Origin: Tenacibaculum sp. 190130A14a
GTDB lineage: Bacteria > Bacteroidota > Bacteroidia > Flavobacteriales > Flavobacteriaceae
Length of the DNA stretch: 64,000 nt
Assembly (NCBI RefSeq): GCF_964048965.1
Contig: NZ_OZ040189.1
Location: 2,232,001 to 2,296,000 of the forward strand
Reading direction: 5' to 3'
This document shows positions 25,996 to 34,588 of this stretch, in pieces. The notes beneath the pieces are model-generated. The model had not been told where the DNA came from. It searched no databases and saw only the letters and a list, made by a program, of their open reading frames with translations. The first letter of the stretch is position 1; the number at the start of each line of letters is the position of its first letter. The translations under genes and the position numbers were made by a program.

Positions 25996-27069
25996 ATGCG
26001 ATACTCTAAAAAACATCTTTTTTTAAGTTTATTACTTCCTATTCAAGTGTTAATTGTGCAATTTTTAAGCCAACAACCTCACTTCATTGAAAAATATTAT
26101 AGTAATGGGATGTATCCCTACATTTCTAGTTTTTTTCGTATTCTTTTAGGTTGGATTCCTTTTTCTTTTGGAGACGTATTGGGTCTCGTACTCCTCTTTC
26201 TTTTATTGAAGGCAATCTTTAAACTGATTACTACTAAAGGTAAGAATTTTATACCACAAATACTAAAATTTACAAGTATATTATCAATTGTTTATTTCTG
26301 TTTCTATACCTCTTGGGGCTTCAATTATTTTAGAGAACCTTTAGCTAAAAATTTAGGGTTAAAGCAAAGTGAATATACCAATGAACAATTAATTAAAACC
26401 ACCCAAATCATAATTGATCAACTAAACAGAATTCAATTACAAATTACTAAGAATGATAGTTTAGAAGTCATAGTACCATACACCCAAAAAGAAATATACC
26501 AATTGGCTCCTCAAGGTTTTCAGCAATTATCAAAAAAACTACCACAATTAACCTATAAATTTTCTTCTGTTAAAAGCTCTTTAGTAAGTTTGTTTCAATC
26601 ATATAATGGTACCTCAGGGTACATCAATCCAATTACTGGTGAAGCCCAGATTAATGATATGATTCCTAAAACAGGGTATCCTGCTACTACATGTCATGAA
26701 ATGGGACATCAAATAGGATGGTCAGCAGAAAATGATGCGAATTTTGTTAGTTTTTTGGCCTGTATAAATAATGAGGATATTTATTTTCAATATTCGGGGT
26801 ATCGAATGGCATACAGGTATTGTATCATAGAACTTTCTAAAAGAGATAAAACCCAAGCTGATACAATAAAAAAAATGGTTCATAAAGGAATTTACAAAGA
26901 TTTTAAAAGTAGTTATATCCATTGGAAACAGTTTGAAAATCCTATAGAACCCTATTTGAAAAAAGGATACAATTCTTATTTAAAAGCTAACAACCAAGCA
27001 CAAGGGATAAAATCGTATAGTTATGTGGTAGATTTGTTGATTGCTTATTTTGAAAAACAAGCACTTTAA
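25996..27069 (+). CDS. DUF3810 membrane protein, putative metallopeptidase
   Basis: A 357-residue protein with three hydrophobic segments in the first 105 residues (about 8-25, 43-73 and 88-106) and a large soluble C-terminal domain. The motif TCHEMGHQ with His234, Glu235 and His238 is an HExxH zinc site, and the downstream END and FLACINNEDIYFQYSGY block is the usual DUF3810 signature. Family members are predicted membrane-bound metalloproteases of unknown substrate. It is divergent from dnaB and 44 bp upstream of pepT, which has its own promoter box. Confidence 0.8.
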   Translation: MRYSKKHLFLSLLLPIQVLIVQFLSQQPHFIEKYYSNGMYPYISSFFRILLGWIPFSFGDVLGLVLLFLLLKAIFKLITTKGKNFIPQILKFTSILSIVYFCFYTSWGFNYFREPLAKNLGLKQSEYTNEQLIKTTQIIIDQLNRIQLQITKNDSLEVIVPYTQKEIYQLAPQGFQQLSKKLPQLTYKFSSVKSSLVSLFQSYNGTSGYINPITGEAQINDMIPKTGYPATTCHEMGHQIGWSAENDANFVSFLACINNEDIYFQYSGYRMAYRYCIIELSKRDKTQADTIKKMVHKGIYKDFKSSYIHWKQFENPIEPYLKKGYNSYLKANNQAQGIKSYSYVVDLLIAYFEKQAL

Positions 27070-27084
27070 ATACATAAAATTAGC

Positions 27085-27092
27085 TATTTTTG
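27085..27092 (+). promoter_or_regulatory. Promoter -7 box (TATTTTTG) of pepT
   Basis: TATTTTTG lies 20 bp before the pepT ATG, without a well-spaced TTG. Confidence 0.45.
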
Positions 27093-27112
27093 AGCTTCAA
27101 AATTTATTATAA

Positions 27113-28351
27113 ATGAATCAACAACATATTATTGATAGATTTATCAAGTACGTTACTATAGATACTGAGAGTGATCCAAACAACCCTGCTTTTCCAAGTA
27201 CTGAAAAACAATGGGATTTAGCACGTGTTCTTGAACAAGAACTAAAAGAGATTGGAATGGAAGATGTGGAGCTCAATGAAAACTGCTATTTAATGGCTAC
27301 TTTACCTAGTAATTTAGACTACGAAGTACCTACCATTGGTTTTGTTGCTCATATTGATACTAGTCCTGATTTTACGGGAGCTAATGTGAAACCACAAATC
27401 CACGAAAATTATGACGGTAAAGATATTTTGTTAAACAAAGAACAAAATATTGTTTTATCACCAGATTATTTTGAAGACTTACTACAATACAAAGGACAAA
27501 CTATTATCACTACAGATGGTACTACGTTATTAGGTGCTGATGACAAGGCTGGAGTTACTGAGATTGTTTCAGCAATGGAGTATTTAATTCAAAATCCACA
27601 AATAAAACATGGTAAAATAAGAATTTGTTTTACTCCAGATGAAGAAGTTGGTAAAGGAGCACATTTGTTTGACGTAGAAAAATTTGGTGCAGAATGGGCC
27701 TATACAATGGACGGAAGTCAAATTGGTGAATTAGAATATGAAAACTTTAATGCAGCGGGTGCTACTGTTACCATTGAAGGAAAAATTGTTCATCCTGGGT
27801 ATGCAAAAGGTAAAATGATTAACTCTATGTTAATTGCAAGTGAGTTTATCAATGCTCTACCAGAAGATGAAGTACCTGAAAGAACTTCTGGTTATGAAGG
27901 TTTCTTCCACTTACACCACATGGAAGGTGAAGTTGAACAAACAAAACTACATTATATCATCCGTGACCATGATATGGATCAGTTTAACAACCGTAAGAAA
28001 GCAATGTTAGACTTGGCGGAGGTATTGAATGCTAAACAAGGTAAAAAGTTGATTTCTGTAGAAATTAAAGATCAATACTTTAATATGAAGGAAAAAGTAA
28101 CTCCTGTAATGCATATTGTAGATGTTGCTGAAGAAGTAATGAAAGATATGGGAATTACTCCATTAATTAAGCCAATTAGAGGAGGTACAGATGGTTCTCA
28201 ACTATCTTACAAAGGTTTACCTTGTCCAAATATTTTTGCAGGTGGACATAATTTCCACGGACGTTATGAGTATGTGCCAGCAGAAAGTATTGTAAAAGCC
28301 AGTGAAGTAATTGTTGGAATTGCAGAAAAAGTGGCTATAAAGTTTAAGTAA
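27113..28351 (+). CDS. pepT: Peptidase T (tripeptide aminopeptidase)
   Basis: A 412-residue M20B zinc aminopeptidase that removes the N-terminal residue of tripeptides in the cytoplasm. Metal ligands are seen in VAHIDTSPDFTG, LGADDKAGV (bridging Asp) and FTPDEEVGKGA (catalytic Glu pair), followed by YTMDGS, the dimerisation domain with HPGYAKGKMINS, and the final His in FAGGHNFHGRYEYVP. The length equals that of characterised PepT. A strong hairpin terminator follows at 28377-28404. Confidence 0.95.
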   Translation: MNQQHIIDRFIKYVTIDTESDPNNPAFPSTEKQWDLARVLEQELKEIGMEDVELNENCYLMATLPSNLDYEVPTIGFVAHIDTSPDFTGANVKPQIHENYDGKDILLNKEQNIVLSPDYFEDLLQYKGQTIITTDGTTLLGADDKAGVTEIVSAMEYLIQNPQIKHGKIRICFTPDEEVGKGAHLFDVEKFGAEWAYTMDGSQIGELEYENFNAAGATVTIEGKIVHPGYAKGKMINSMLIASEFINALPEDEVPERTSGYEGFFHLHHMEGEVEQTKLHYIIRDHDMDQFNNRKKAMLDLAEVLNAKQGKKLISVEIKDQYFNMKEKVTPVMHIVDVAEEVMKDMGITPLIKPIRGGTDGSQLSYKGLPCPNIFAGGHNFHGRYEYVPAESIVKASEVIVGIAEKVAIKFK

Positions 28352-28376
28352 ACAATAATTATTCTGTTATAAATTA

Positions 28377-28404
28377 AAAGCACTGGTGTACACCCAGTGC
28401 TTTG
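28377..28404 (+). terminator. Terminator after pepT
   Basis: The stem AAAGCACTGG / CCCAGTGCTTT, with inner TGT/ACA extending it, is followed by TGTTTTTTT. Confidence 0.9.
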
Positions 28405-28424
28405 TTTTTTTATGACATTTTCCA

Positions 28425-28493
28425 CCCCTTAATGAAAATATCATAATACTTGAAATAAATCCCCTTATTTTTATTTCGTTACAAATATCTCTA
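28425..28493. repeat. AT-rich diverged repeat upstream of lysA (copy 1)
   Basis: Runs from CCCCTTAATGA to ACAAATATCTCTA. It aligns along its length with 29901-29971 downstream of lysA: shared CCCCT, ATAT, AATAAA, CCCCT, TTTATTT and a 13-base identical end ACAAATATCTCTA. Both copies start some 20 bp after an intrinsic terminator. Confidence 0.6.
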
Positions 28494-28640
28494 CTTTCCA
28501 AAACTATTCAATAGGTTATTTCCCCTTTATAAGGGGTATAAACATCTTTATTTCACAAAAAAAAACGATTTGTTTATTTCTTTAATTTAATTGGCTCGAT
28601 GAAGCTCTCATTCTACTTTTACCTTCCAAATAGTAAAAAA

Positions 28641-29846
28641 ATGGATAGAAACAAATTATTGAAATTGACAGAGACTTATGGAAGTCCGTTGTATGTGTAT
28701 GATACCGATGTGATTAAAAATCAATATAAGAAAATCACTACTGCTTTTTCAAAGGTCAAACATGTTAAAATAAACTATGCGGTAAAAGCCTTATCCAATG
28801 TAAACATTCTTAAAGTATTTAATACTTTAAAAAGTGGTTTAGATACAGTTTCTATTCAAGAAGTAAAACTTGGTTTACTAGCTGGATTTGAGCCAAAGAA
28901 TATTATATATACGCCAAACGGAGTTTCTCTGAAAGAAATTGAAGATGTTGCCAAATTAGGTGTTCAAATAAACATTGACAATCTTTCTATTTTGGAGTTA
29001 TTTGGTCAAAAACATCCTAAAATACCTGTTTGTATTCGTATTAACCCACATATTATGGCTGGAGGAAATAGTAAGATTTCTGTAGGACATATAGATTCTA
29101 AATTTGGTATTTCAATTCATCAGGTACCACATATTAAAAGAGTTGTTGAAAACACGGGGATGCGTATAAACGGAATCCATATGCACACGGGGTCTGATAT
29201 ATTAGATATTGATACCTTTTTACGCGCAACTGAGATATTATTTGAAGTTGCTAAACAATTCGACAACATAGACTTTATTGACTTTGGTAGTGGATTTAAA
29301 GTTCCCTATAAAACTGGTGATATATCCACTAACATTGAAGAGCTTGGAACTAAATTATCAAAGCGATTTAATGAATTTTGTAAAGAGTATGGTAAAGAAT
29401 TGACTTTAATGTTTGAACCAGGTAAATTTTTGGTAAGTCAATCTGGATATTTTCTTGCAAAAGTAAACGTCATAAAACAAACCACATCTACAGTTTTTGC
29501 TGGTATCGATTCTGGTTTAAATCATTTGATTAGACCTATGTTTTATAATTCTTATCATCAAATTGAAAACCTTTCTAACCCTAAAGGTCGTGAGCGTTAC
29601 TATAGTATAGTTGGTTATATCTGTGAAACAGATACTTTTGGGTCTAATAGAAGAATAAATGAAATTGCTGAAGACGATATCCTATGTTTTCACAATGCAG
29701 GTGCTTATTGTTATTCAATGGCTTCAAACTATAACTCGAGATATAGACCTGCTGAAGTAATGTTATACAATGGAAAAGATTATCTAATAAGGAAAAGAGA
29801 GACTTTCGATGACATTATTAAAAATCAAATCGAAGTTTCTCTTTAA
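28641..29846 (+). CDS. lysA: Diaminopimelate decarboxylase
   Basis: A 401-residue PLP enzyme (alanine racemase-like fold III) that decarboxylates meso-DAP to L-lysine. INYAVKALSN carries the PLP lysine, GIHMHTGSDI and DFGSGF the glycine-rich phosphate site, and EPGKFLVSQSGYF, CETDTFG and the C-terminal NAGAYCYSMASNYNSRYRP complete the active site. An in-frame ATG at 28599 would add 14 residues. I prefer 28641 because a TTG-N20-TACTTTTA promoter-like element lies inside the longer version and homologues begin near TETYGSPLYVYD. A terminator follows at 29855-29883. Confidence 0.92.
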   Translation: MDRNKLLKLTETYGSPLYVYDTDVIKNQYKKITTAFSKVKHVKINYAVKALSNVNILKVFNTLKSGLDTVSIQEVKLGLLAGFEPKNIIYTPNGVSLKEIEDVAKLGVQINIDNLSILELFGQKHPKIPVCIRINPHIMAGGNSKISVGHIDSKFGISIHQVPHIKRVVENTGMRINGIHMHTGSDILDIDTFLRATEILFEVAKQFDNIDFIDFGSGFKVPYKTGDISTNIEELGTKLSKRFNEFCKEYGKELTLMFEPGKFLVSQSGYFLAKVNVIKQTTSTVFAGIDSGLNHLIRPMFYNSYHQIENLSNPKGRERYYSIVGYICETDTFGSNRRINEIAEDDILCFHNAGAYCYSMASNYNSRYRPAEVMLYNGKDYLIRKRETFDDIIKNQIEVSL

Positions 29847-29854
29847 AACAACAA

Positions 29855-29883
29855 AAACTCTGACTTGGGTAAGTCAGAGTTTT
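29855..29883 (+). terminator. Terminator after lysA
   Basis: The perfect stem AAACTCTGACTT / AAGTCAGAGTTT has a GGGT loop and a T-run. Confidence 0.92.
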
Positions 29884-29900
29884 TTTTAAAATATAACCAA

Positions 29901-29971
29901 CCCCTCAAAGATTATATTTTAAACGTTCGTAATAAAGTCCCCTATCTTTATTTACCTAACAAATATCTCTA
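29901..29971. repeat. AT-rich diverged repeat downstream of lysA (copy 2)
   Basis: Homologous to 28425-28493. A third, shorter similarity, AAATCCCCCTTATTTTCG, occurs at 29995-30012. A 63-codon frame (29865-30056) that runs through it has low-complexity Tyr/Leu/Lys content and is not convincing as a gene. Confidence 0.6.
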
Positions 29972-30023
29972 TTATTTTTATGTTTTTATAAGGAAAATCC
30001 CCCTTATTTTCGTTTTAAAACTA

Positions 30024-30050
30024 AAAACTGCCCTAAAAAGGACAGTTTTT
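30024..30050. terminator. Terminator of the TonB-dependent receptor gene
   Basis: The stem AAAACTG-CC / GG-CAGTTTT has one mismatch and a 6-nt loop, with A- and T-runs on both sides. It lies 24 bp after the receptor stop on the minus strand. Confidence 0.7.
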
Positions 30051-30073
30051 TATTAACAATTGTAAGTTATTTC

Positions 30074-33000
30074 TTAGAATATATAACGTAATCCTAACTG
30101 CATTTGCCAACGCGATTGTAAACTTGTATCTGGTACAAAAGTCGTTGTTAAATTTGGATCAAACGTATAGGTCGGTGTTAATGTATTTTGATCTACCGAC
30201 ACACCTAAAGGTTGTACATTTCCAACTTGTTGCACAACACCCCATTCTGAGTTTATTAAATTTCCAAAGTTTAATATGTCCAAACTAATTTGTATTGTAT
30301 TTTGCTTTCCTTCGGCAACATTGATATTGAAATCTTGTAAAATTTTCACATCCCAACGACTTCTCCACGGTGCCAAAGCTCCATATCTTTCAACATATTG
30401 ACCTCTTCTTCCACTTAAATATTCATCTTGAGCGATATATTGCTTCAATCCTTCACGTTGAACTGTTACCGGATTATTTGAAGTATCAAAATTCATTTGA
30501 TCTATTTCCGCATCTGTTGGAACATATAAAAGATCGTTTAATACAGATCCATCATTATTTATATCTCCTCCATAAGTATAATTAAACCTTCCTCCTTTTG
30601 CATATTCAAAGAATGTAGATATTGTGGTAGCAAATTTATCTCCTCCGTATGTAAACTTCTTAGAAGCTACTCCAATAACTCTATGAGTGTCTCCATATTT
30701 AGAAAATGCTAAAACATCATTATTAGCATTCCCTACAACCGGGTTAAAAGCAAAAGCATCTCCTGTAATTTCCGCTTCAATAGAGTTCACATCTTTCGAA
30801 TTTAAATAACTGTATGCAACATTAGCGTACAGTCCATTTTCAAATGACTTTTCTACCTTTATAGAGGCATTTATAACTCTTCCTTTATCTGAGTTGGTAA
30901 ATACATACGCATTATTCCCTACATCTCCAGGTAAATAGACCGCTCTGTTATCTCCTCCTCCATTTAACATTCCTGATGGATTTCTTAGTCCCCAGTTTTG
31001 TACATGCGCTCCATTAATATCTTTAGTATACGCCACATCTCCAGTTACTACAAATCCATTGTCAAATTTGTAGTCTGCACCAATGTTGGTTCTCCACACC
31101 TGTGGAAATTGGAATTCAGGATCTACCATTTGGTAGAAAAATGCATTAGGATTTGCTATTTGATTTCCTAACCACACAAAAGGTAAACGTCCTGTAAATA
31201 ATCCAGTACCTCCTCTAATTTGTAATTTCTTTTCTCCATTTACGTCCCAATTAAAACCAAATCTTGGTGAAATTAGCCATTCGTTCGTTGGCATATCTCT
31301 ATTATCTAAAAATACAGTTTCGTTAGTATTTGGGTTTTGATATGGAATATTTGGAGCAAAACAACAGGCATTATCAATAACTTCCTGTGCTTTTTCAGCA
31401 GAATCAAAGAATAATGGTTTATCAAAACGAACTCCAAAAGTCAATTTTAAATTATCATTTACTTCCCATTCATCTTGTACATAAAATGCTAGTTGACCTA
31501 CATTCGTTTCGGCCAATGCCCATCCTCCTGCATTTCCTATTCCATTACCCGATAATGAGTTATTCGCAGCTATAGCGGTGTCAAACTGCGCCTGATAGTT
31601 AGCTACTAAAGCTGCTTCCGCAACTGGATCGCCTATAGTAGCTCTAAAATCATTAATGGTACCTGATGGAAAGAACACTCCTTGTGCTCCATATACACCT
31701 AAATTAAATGAATTATCGAACATGAACTTTTCAAAAGAAAAACCTATAGTAATCGTATGATCTCCTTGAAAAAAGTTCATATTATTTGTTAATTGAAATA
31801 CTTTCTGATCTAACCTATTATTAATTGAAAATGGTTCATGACCCGCTATAATATAGTTTGAACTAGCATTCTCATCTAAAATAGTAATAGTTGGTGCTGG
31901 TGATGATAAAGCGTTTCTAAAATCATCGAAATGTGTATATCCAACCTGTAATTTATTCGTTGTAGTTTCATTAAATGTAGAGTTCAATTCTACTAAGAAA
32001 GAATCTATATTATTGTTGATTTCGTATCCAGTATTTTCAAATTGTAACGTTGTAGCGCTTGGGCCTCTAAACCCTAATGCCGTTGGATGTGCAGGTTTTT
32101 CTTTAGAAGCACGTAAGAAATTATATATAAATGCTAAACGGTGCTTCTTATTAATATTCCAGTCTAATTTAAAAATTCCTTTGGTTGATTCTGAATCAAA
32201 GGTAAACCCTTGAAAAGCTCCAGGGTTATACTTTTGTCCATTCCCTATATCAACTTGTGACAAGATATTACTTACTAACTGTAGATCTGATGCTAAAACT
32301 CTCGATTCGTTGATAGCTCCTGAGCCAGTATTTGGTTGAAAAGCTGATCCTAAATCTTCTCGTAAGTCTTTTTCAAAGTTTGCAAAGAAAAATAATTTGT
32401 CTTTGATTATTGGTCCTCCTAAACTTGCCCCATACTGTGTTTGTAATAACTTTGGTTTGAAAACTTCAAAACCATCTATTTTCCCTCCTGTAAAATCTTC
32501 ATTTCGGTAAAAGCCATATACGGTTCCTTTGTATTCATTTGTTCCACTCTTGGTAACAGCATCTACAGATGCTCCTGTAAAACCAGAAAGCGTAACATCA
32601 TACGGAGCAGTAGATACAGATATTTGCTCAATCGCATCTAATGATACTGGTTGCGAATCTGTTTGCCCACCTGGTGTAGCTGCATCTAATCCAAACGGAT
32701 TATTAAAAATAGACCCATCTAAAGAGAAGTTGTTAAACTGATCATTTCTACCTCCAAATGAACCATTACTAGCTGTTGGTTCTAAACGAGTAAAATCTGA
32801 AGCAGAACGCGAAATAGTAGGTAAAGTCTTTAATTGAACTGCACTTACACTTGTTTGTGCTCCTGTTCTATCATTATTAAAAACTTTACTTTTAGAAGCT
32901 GATATTACAACTTCTTCCAGTTGTTCACCATCTTCAGCAAGCTTACCATTAATATTGGTCGTCTTTCCTAAGGTTAAAAATACATTGTTAACTTCTTGAG

Positions 33001-33256
33001 GTTTAAAACCTACATAACTGAATGTTATTTTATAAGGTCCCCCTACTCTTAAGTTCGGAATTGTATACTTTCCGTTATCCTGAGCTACTGCTCCAGACAC
33101 TGTTCCTGTTGGTACATGCAGTACCACGATGTTTGCTCCAAATAATGGCTCCCCAGCATTATCTGTAACAACTCCTTTTATCTTAGATGTTGTAATCTGA
33201 GCACTAATACTGGCTACAAACATCAAGAAAAAGGAAAAGGTTAGTAATTTTTTCAT
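30074..33256 (-). CDS. Oar-like TonB-dependent outer-membrane receptor
   Basis: A 1060-residue receptor. The signal peptide MKKLLTFSFFLMFVASISAQ is followed by a CarboxypepD-regulatory-like Ig domain (about 22-105, IKGVVTDNAGEPLFGANIVV). The plug domain includes EEVVISASKSKVFN, NFSLDGSIFNNPFG and VDAVTKSGTNEYKG. A large beta-barrel ends RWQMQLGLRYIF with the terminal Phe. The plug phrases resemble Myxococcus Oar and other large-substrate TonB receptors. No SusD partner is adjacent, so a classic polysaccharide-utilisation system is unlikely; peptide or protein substrates are possible. I start at 33256 because the longer frame to 33301 enters the rplI terminator. Confidence 0.9.
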   Translation of the reverse strand: MKKLLTFSFFLMFVASISAQITTSKIKGVVTDNAGEPLFGANIVVLHVPTGTVSGAVAQDNGKYTIPNLRVGGPYKITFSYVGFKPQEVNNVFLTLGKTTNINGKLAEDGEQLEEVVISASKSKVFNNDRTGAQTSVSAVQLKTLPTISRSASDFTRLEPTASNGSFGGRNDQFNNFSLDGSIFNNPFGLDAATPGGQTDSQPVSLDAIEQISVSTAPYDVTLSGFTGASVDAVTKSGTNEYKGTVYGFYRNEDFTGGKIDGFEVFKPKLLQTQYGASLGGPIIKDKLFFFANFEKDLREDLGSAFQPNTGSGAINESRVLASDLQLVSNILSQVDIGNGQKYNPGAFQGFTFDSESTKGIFKLDWNINKKHRLAFIYNFLRASKEKPAHPTALGFRGPSATTLQFENTGYEINNNIDSFLVELNSTFNETTTNKLQVGYTHFDDFRNALSSPAPTITILDENASSNYIIAGHEPFSINNRLDQKVFQLTNNMNFFQGDHTITIGFSFEKFMFDNSFNLGVYGAQGVFFPSGTINDFRATIGDPVAEAALVANYQAQFDTAIAANNSLSGNGIGNAGGWALAETNVGQLAFYVQDEWEVNDNLKLTFGVRFDKPLFFDSAEKAQEVIDNACCFAPNIPYQNPNTNETVFLDNRDMPTNEWLISPRFGFNWDVNGEKKLQIRGGTGLFTGRLPFVWLGNQIANPNAFFYQMVDPEFQFPQVWRTNIGADYKFDNGFVVTGDVAYTKDINGAHVQNWGLRNPSGMLNGGGDNRAVYLPGDVGNNAYVFTNSDKGRVINASIKVEKSFENGLYANVAYSYLNSKDVNSIEAEITGDAFAFNPVVGNANNDVLAFSKYGDTHRVIGVASKKFTYGGDKFATTISTFFEYAKGGRFNYTYGGDINNDGSVLNDLLYVPTDAEIDQMNFDTSNNPVTVQREGLKQYIAQDEYLSGRRGQYVERYGALAPWRSRWDVKILQDFNINVAEGKQNTIQISLDILNFGNLINSEWGVVQQVGNVQPLGVSVDQNTLTPTYTFDPNLTTTFVPDTSLQSRWQMQLGLRYIF

Positions 33257-33305
33257 AATTGAGTAATAATAATTTCTATTTCCGTTCTTAAAATTACACA
33301 ATAAA

Positions 33306-33330
33306 AAAACCCGCTTTAAAAAGCGGGTTA
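33306..33330 (-). terminator. Terminator of the rpsF-rpsR-rplI operon
   Basis: The perfect stem AACCCGCTT / AAGCGGGTT has a TAAA loop and an A-run on the plus strand (T-run on minus), 30 bp after rplI. Confidence 0.92.
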
Positions 33331-33360
33331 ATCTTTTATTAACAAGTATTTAACAATAAA

Positions 33361-33810
33361 TTACTTTTCAGCAACTACTTCAAATACGATGTCAGCTACA
33401 ACTGTTCTGTGTAAACGCACAGCAGCGTTGTATTTTCCTAATCTCTTTACGTTACCTCCAGTAACTTTGATAAATTTCTTATCAATTTCAGTTCCAGCTT
33501 TAGCTAAAGCCTCAGCAACGTTAATATTGTTAACTGAACCGAATAATTTATCTCCAGATCCTACTTTAGAAGCAATCTTTAACTCATAACCTTTAACAGT
33601 TTCAGCTAATTTAGTAGCATCTTCTATTAATTTAGCTTCTTTATAAGCACGTTGTTTTAAGTTTTCAGCTAAAACTTTCTTTGCAGAAGAAGTAGCTAAA
33701 ATTGCATATCCTTGTGGGATTAAGTAGTTACGACCATAACCATTCTTAACAGTTACGATATCGTCTTTAAAACCTAAGTTTTCTACGTCTTGCTTTAATA
33801 TCAATTCCAT
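33361..33810 (-). CDS. rplI: 50S ribosomal protein L9
   Basis: A 149-residue L9 with the conserved N-terminal domain MELILKQDVENLGFKDDIVTVKNGYGRNYLIPQ (shown here only by its key parts: LGxKxD, VKxGYxRNYLIP), the long connecting helix rich in Lys/Glu/Ala, and the C-terminal KLFGSV and TGGNVKRLGKY region. It is the last gene of the classical S6-S18-L9 operon, 15 bp after rpsR. Confidence 0.97.
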   Translation of the reverse strand: MELILKQDVENLGFKDDIVTVKNGYGRNYLIPQGYAILATSSAKKVLAENLKQRAYKEAKLIEDATKLAETVKGYELKIASKVGSGDKLFGSVNNINVAEALAKAGTEIDKKFIKVTGGNVKRLGKYNAAVRLHRTVVADIVFEVVAEK

Positions 33811-33825
33811 AATCGTACTGTTTTA

Positions 33826-34122
33826 TTATTTTAACATATCACCTACGTATGGCATTAAAGCTAAGTGACGTGCTCTTTTAATAGCTTGAGCCACTTTACG
33901 TTGGTATTTTAAAGATGTTCCTGTTAAACGACGAGGTAAAATTTTACCTTGCTCATTTACTAAATACATTAAGAAGTCAGCATCTTTATAATCGATGTAC
34001 TTAATACCGTTTTTCTTAAAACGACAGTATTTTGCTTCTTTTTTAGTTTCAATGTCTAAAGGAGTTAAGTATCTTACATCTCCTTGTTTTCCTGCTCCTG
34101 CTTGTTGATCAATTGATGCCAT
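33826..34122 (-). CDS. rpsR: 30S ribosomal protein S18
   Basis: A 98-residue S18, longer than the E. coli protein by an N-terminal extension ([19 protein letters not shown]) as usual in Bacteroidota. The core [39 protein letters not shown] and [13 protein letters not shown] is fully recognisable. It binds S6 at the platform of the small subunit, consistent with the adjacent rpsF (3 bp away). Confidence 0.97.
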   Translation of the reverse strand: MASIDQQAGAGKQGDVRYLTPLDIETKKEAKYCRFKKNGIKYIDYKDADFLMYLVNEQGKILPRRLTGTSLKYQRKVAQAIKRARHLALMPYVGDMLK

Positions 34123-34125
34123 TTC

Positions 34126-34467
34126 TTACTTTTTTTCAGATTTAACACGGTTTCTTCTCTTCTCTGCCCAAGCAGCTGCGTGCTTGTCTAACTTTACAGT
34201 TAAGTAACGCATAACGCTATCGTCACGTCTGAACTCTAATTCAAACGGAGCTATAGCCTCACCTGATACTTTGTACTCAAATAAGTGATAAAAACCACTT
34301 TTTTTCTTTTCAATTGGATATGCTAATTTCTTTAAGCCCCAATTTTCTTTGTGGATCATTTCGGCACCCTTGCTAGTCAATAAGTCCTGAAACTTTTGTA
34401 CTGTTTCCTTTATCTGAGTTTCAGATAAAACGGGATTCAAAATGAAAACAGTTTCGTAATGATTCAT
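34126..34467 (-). CDS. rpsF: 30S ribosomal protein S6
   Basis: A 113-residue S6: MNHYETVFILNPVLSETQ, then KENWGLKKLAYPIEKKKSGFY and EFRRDDSVMRYLTVKLDKHA. First gene of the S6-S18-L9 operon. A TATATTTG box at 34501-34508 on the minus strand lies 33 bp upstream of the ATG and is the likely promoter. In other bacteria S6:S18 autoregulates by binding its own mRNA leader; I did not identify that structure here. Confidence 0.97.
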   Translation of the reverse strand: MNHYETVFILNPVLSETQIKETVQKFQDLLTSKGAEMIHKENWGLKKLAYPIEKKKSGFYHLFEYKVSGEAIAPFELEFRRDDSVMRYLTVKLDKHAAAWAEKRRNRVKSEKK

Positions 34468-34500
34468 AATTATTTATTTAAAAAATTAATTTTAAGCGTG

Positions 34501-34508
34501 CAAATATA
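34501..34508 (-). promoter_or_regulatory. Promoter -7 box (TATATTTG) of the rpsF operon
   Basis: A perfect TAnnTTTG on the minus strand, 33 bp upstream of rpsF. The -33 TTG is not obvious. Confidence 0.6.
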
Positions 34509-34554
34509 CAAAGTTTACATTAATACTTCATTATTAATTTAAAGTATTTTTCAT

Positions 34555-34562
34555 TAAGTTTG
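34555..34562 (+). promoter_or_regulatory. Promoter -7 box (TAAGTTTG) of the sterol-desaturase-family gene
   Basis: TAAGTTTG lies 26 bp before the ATG at 34589, with no clear TTG upstream. Confidence 0.45.
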
Positions 34563-34588
34563 TTACATCATCCCTTTAATTTTTTAAC

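Noticed and set aside
29865..30056. A 63-codon plus-strand frame after lysA
   Set aside because: It begins in the lysA terminator, runs through the diverged repeat and the next terminator, and has low-complexity Tyr/Leu/Lys composition with no promoter.
30074..33256. SusC-type polysaccharide-utilisation receptor
   Set aside because: There is no adjacent SusD-like gene, glycosidase or sulfatase. The sequence fits Oar-type receptors better.
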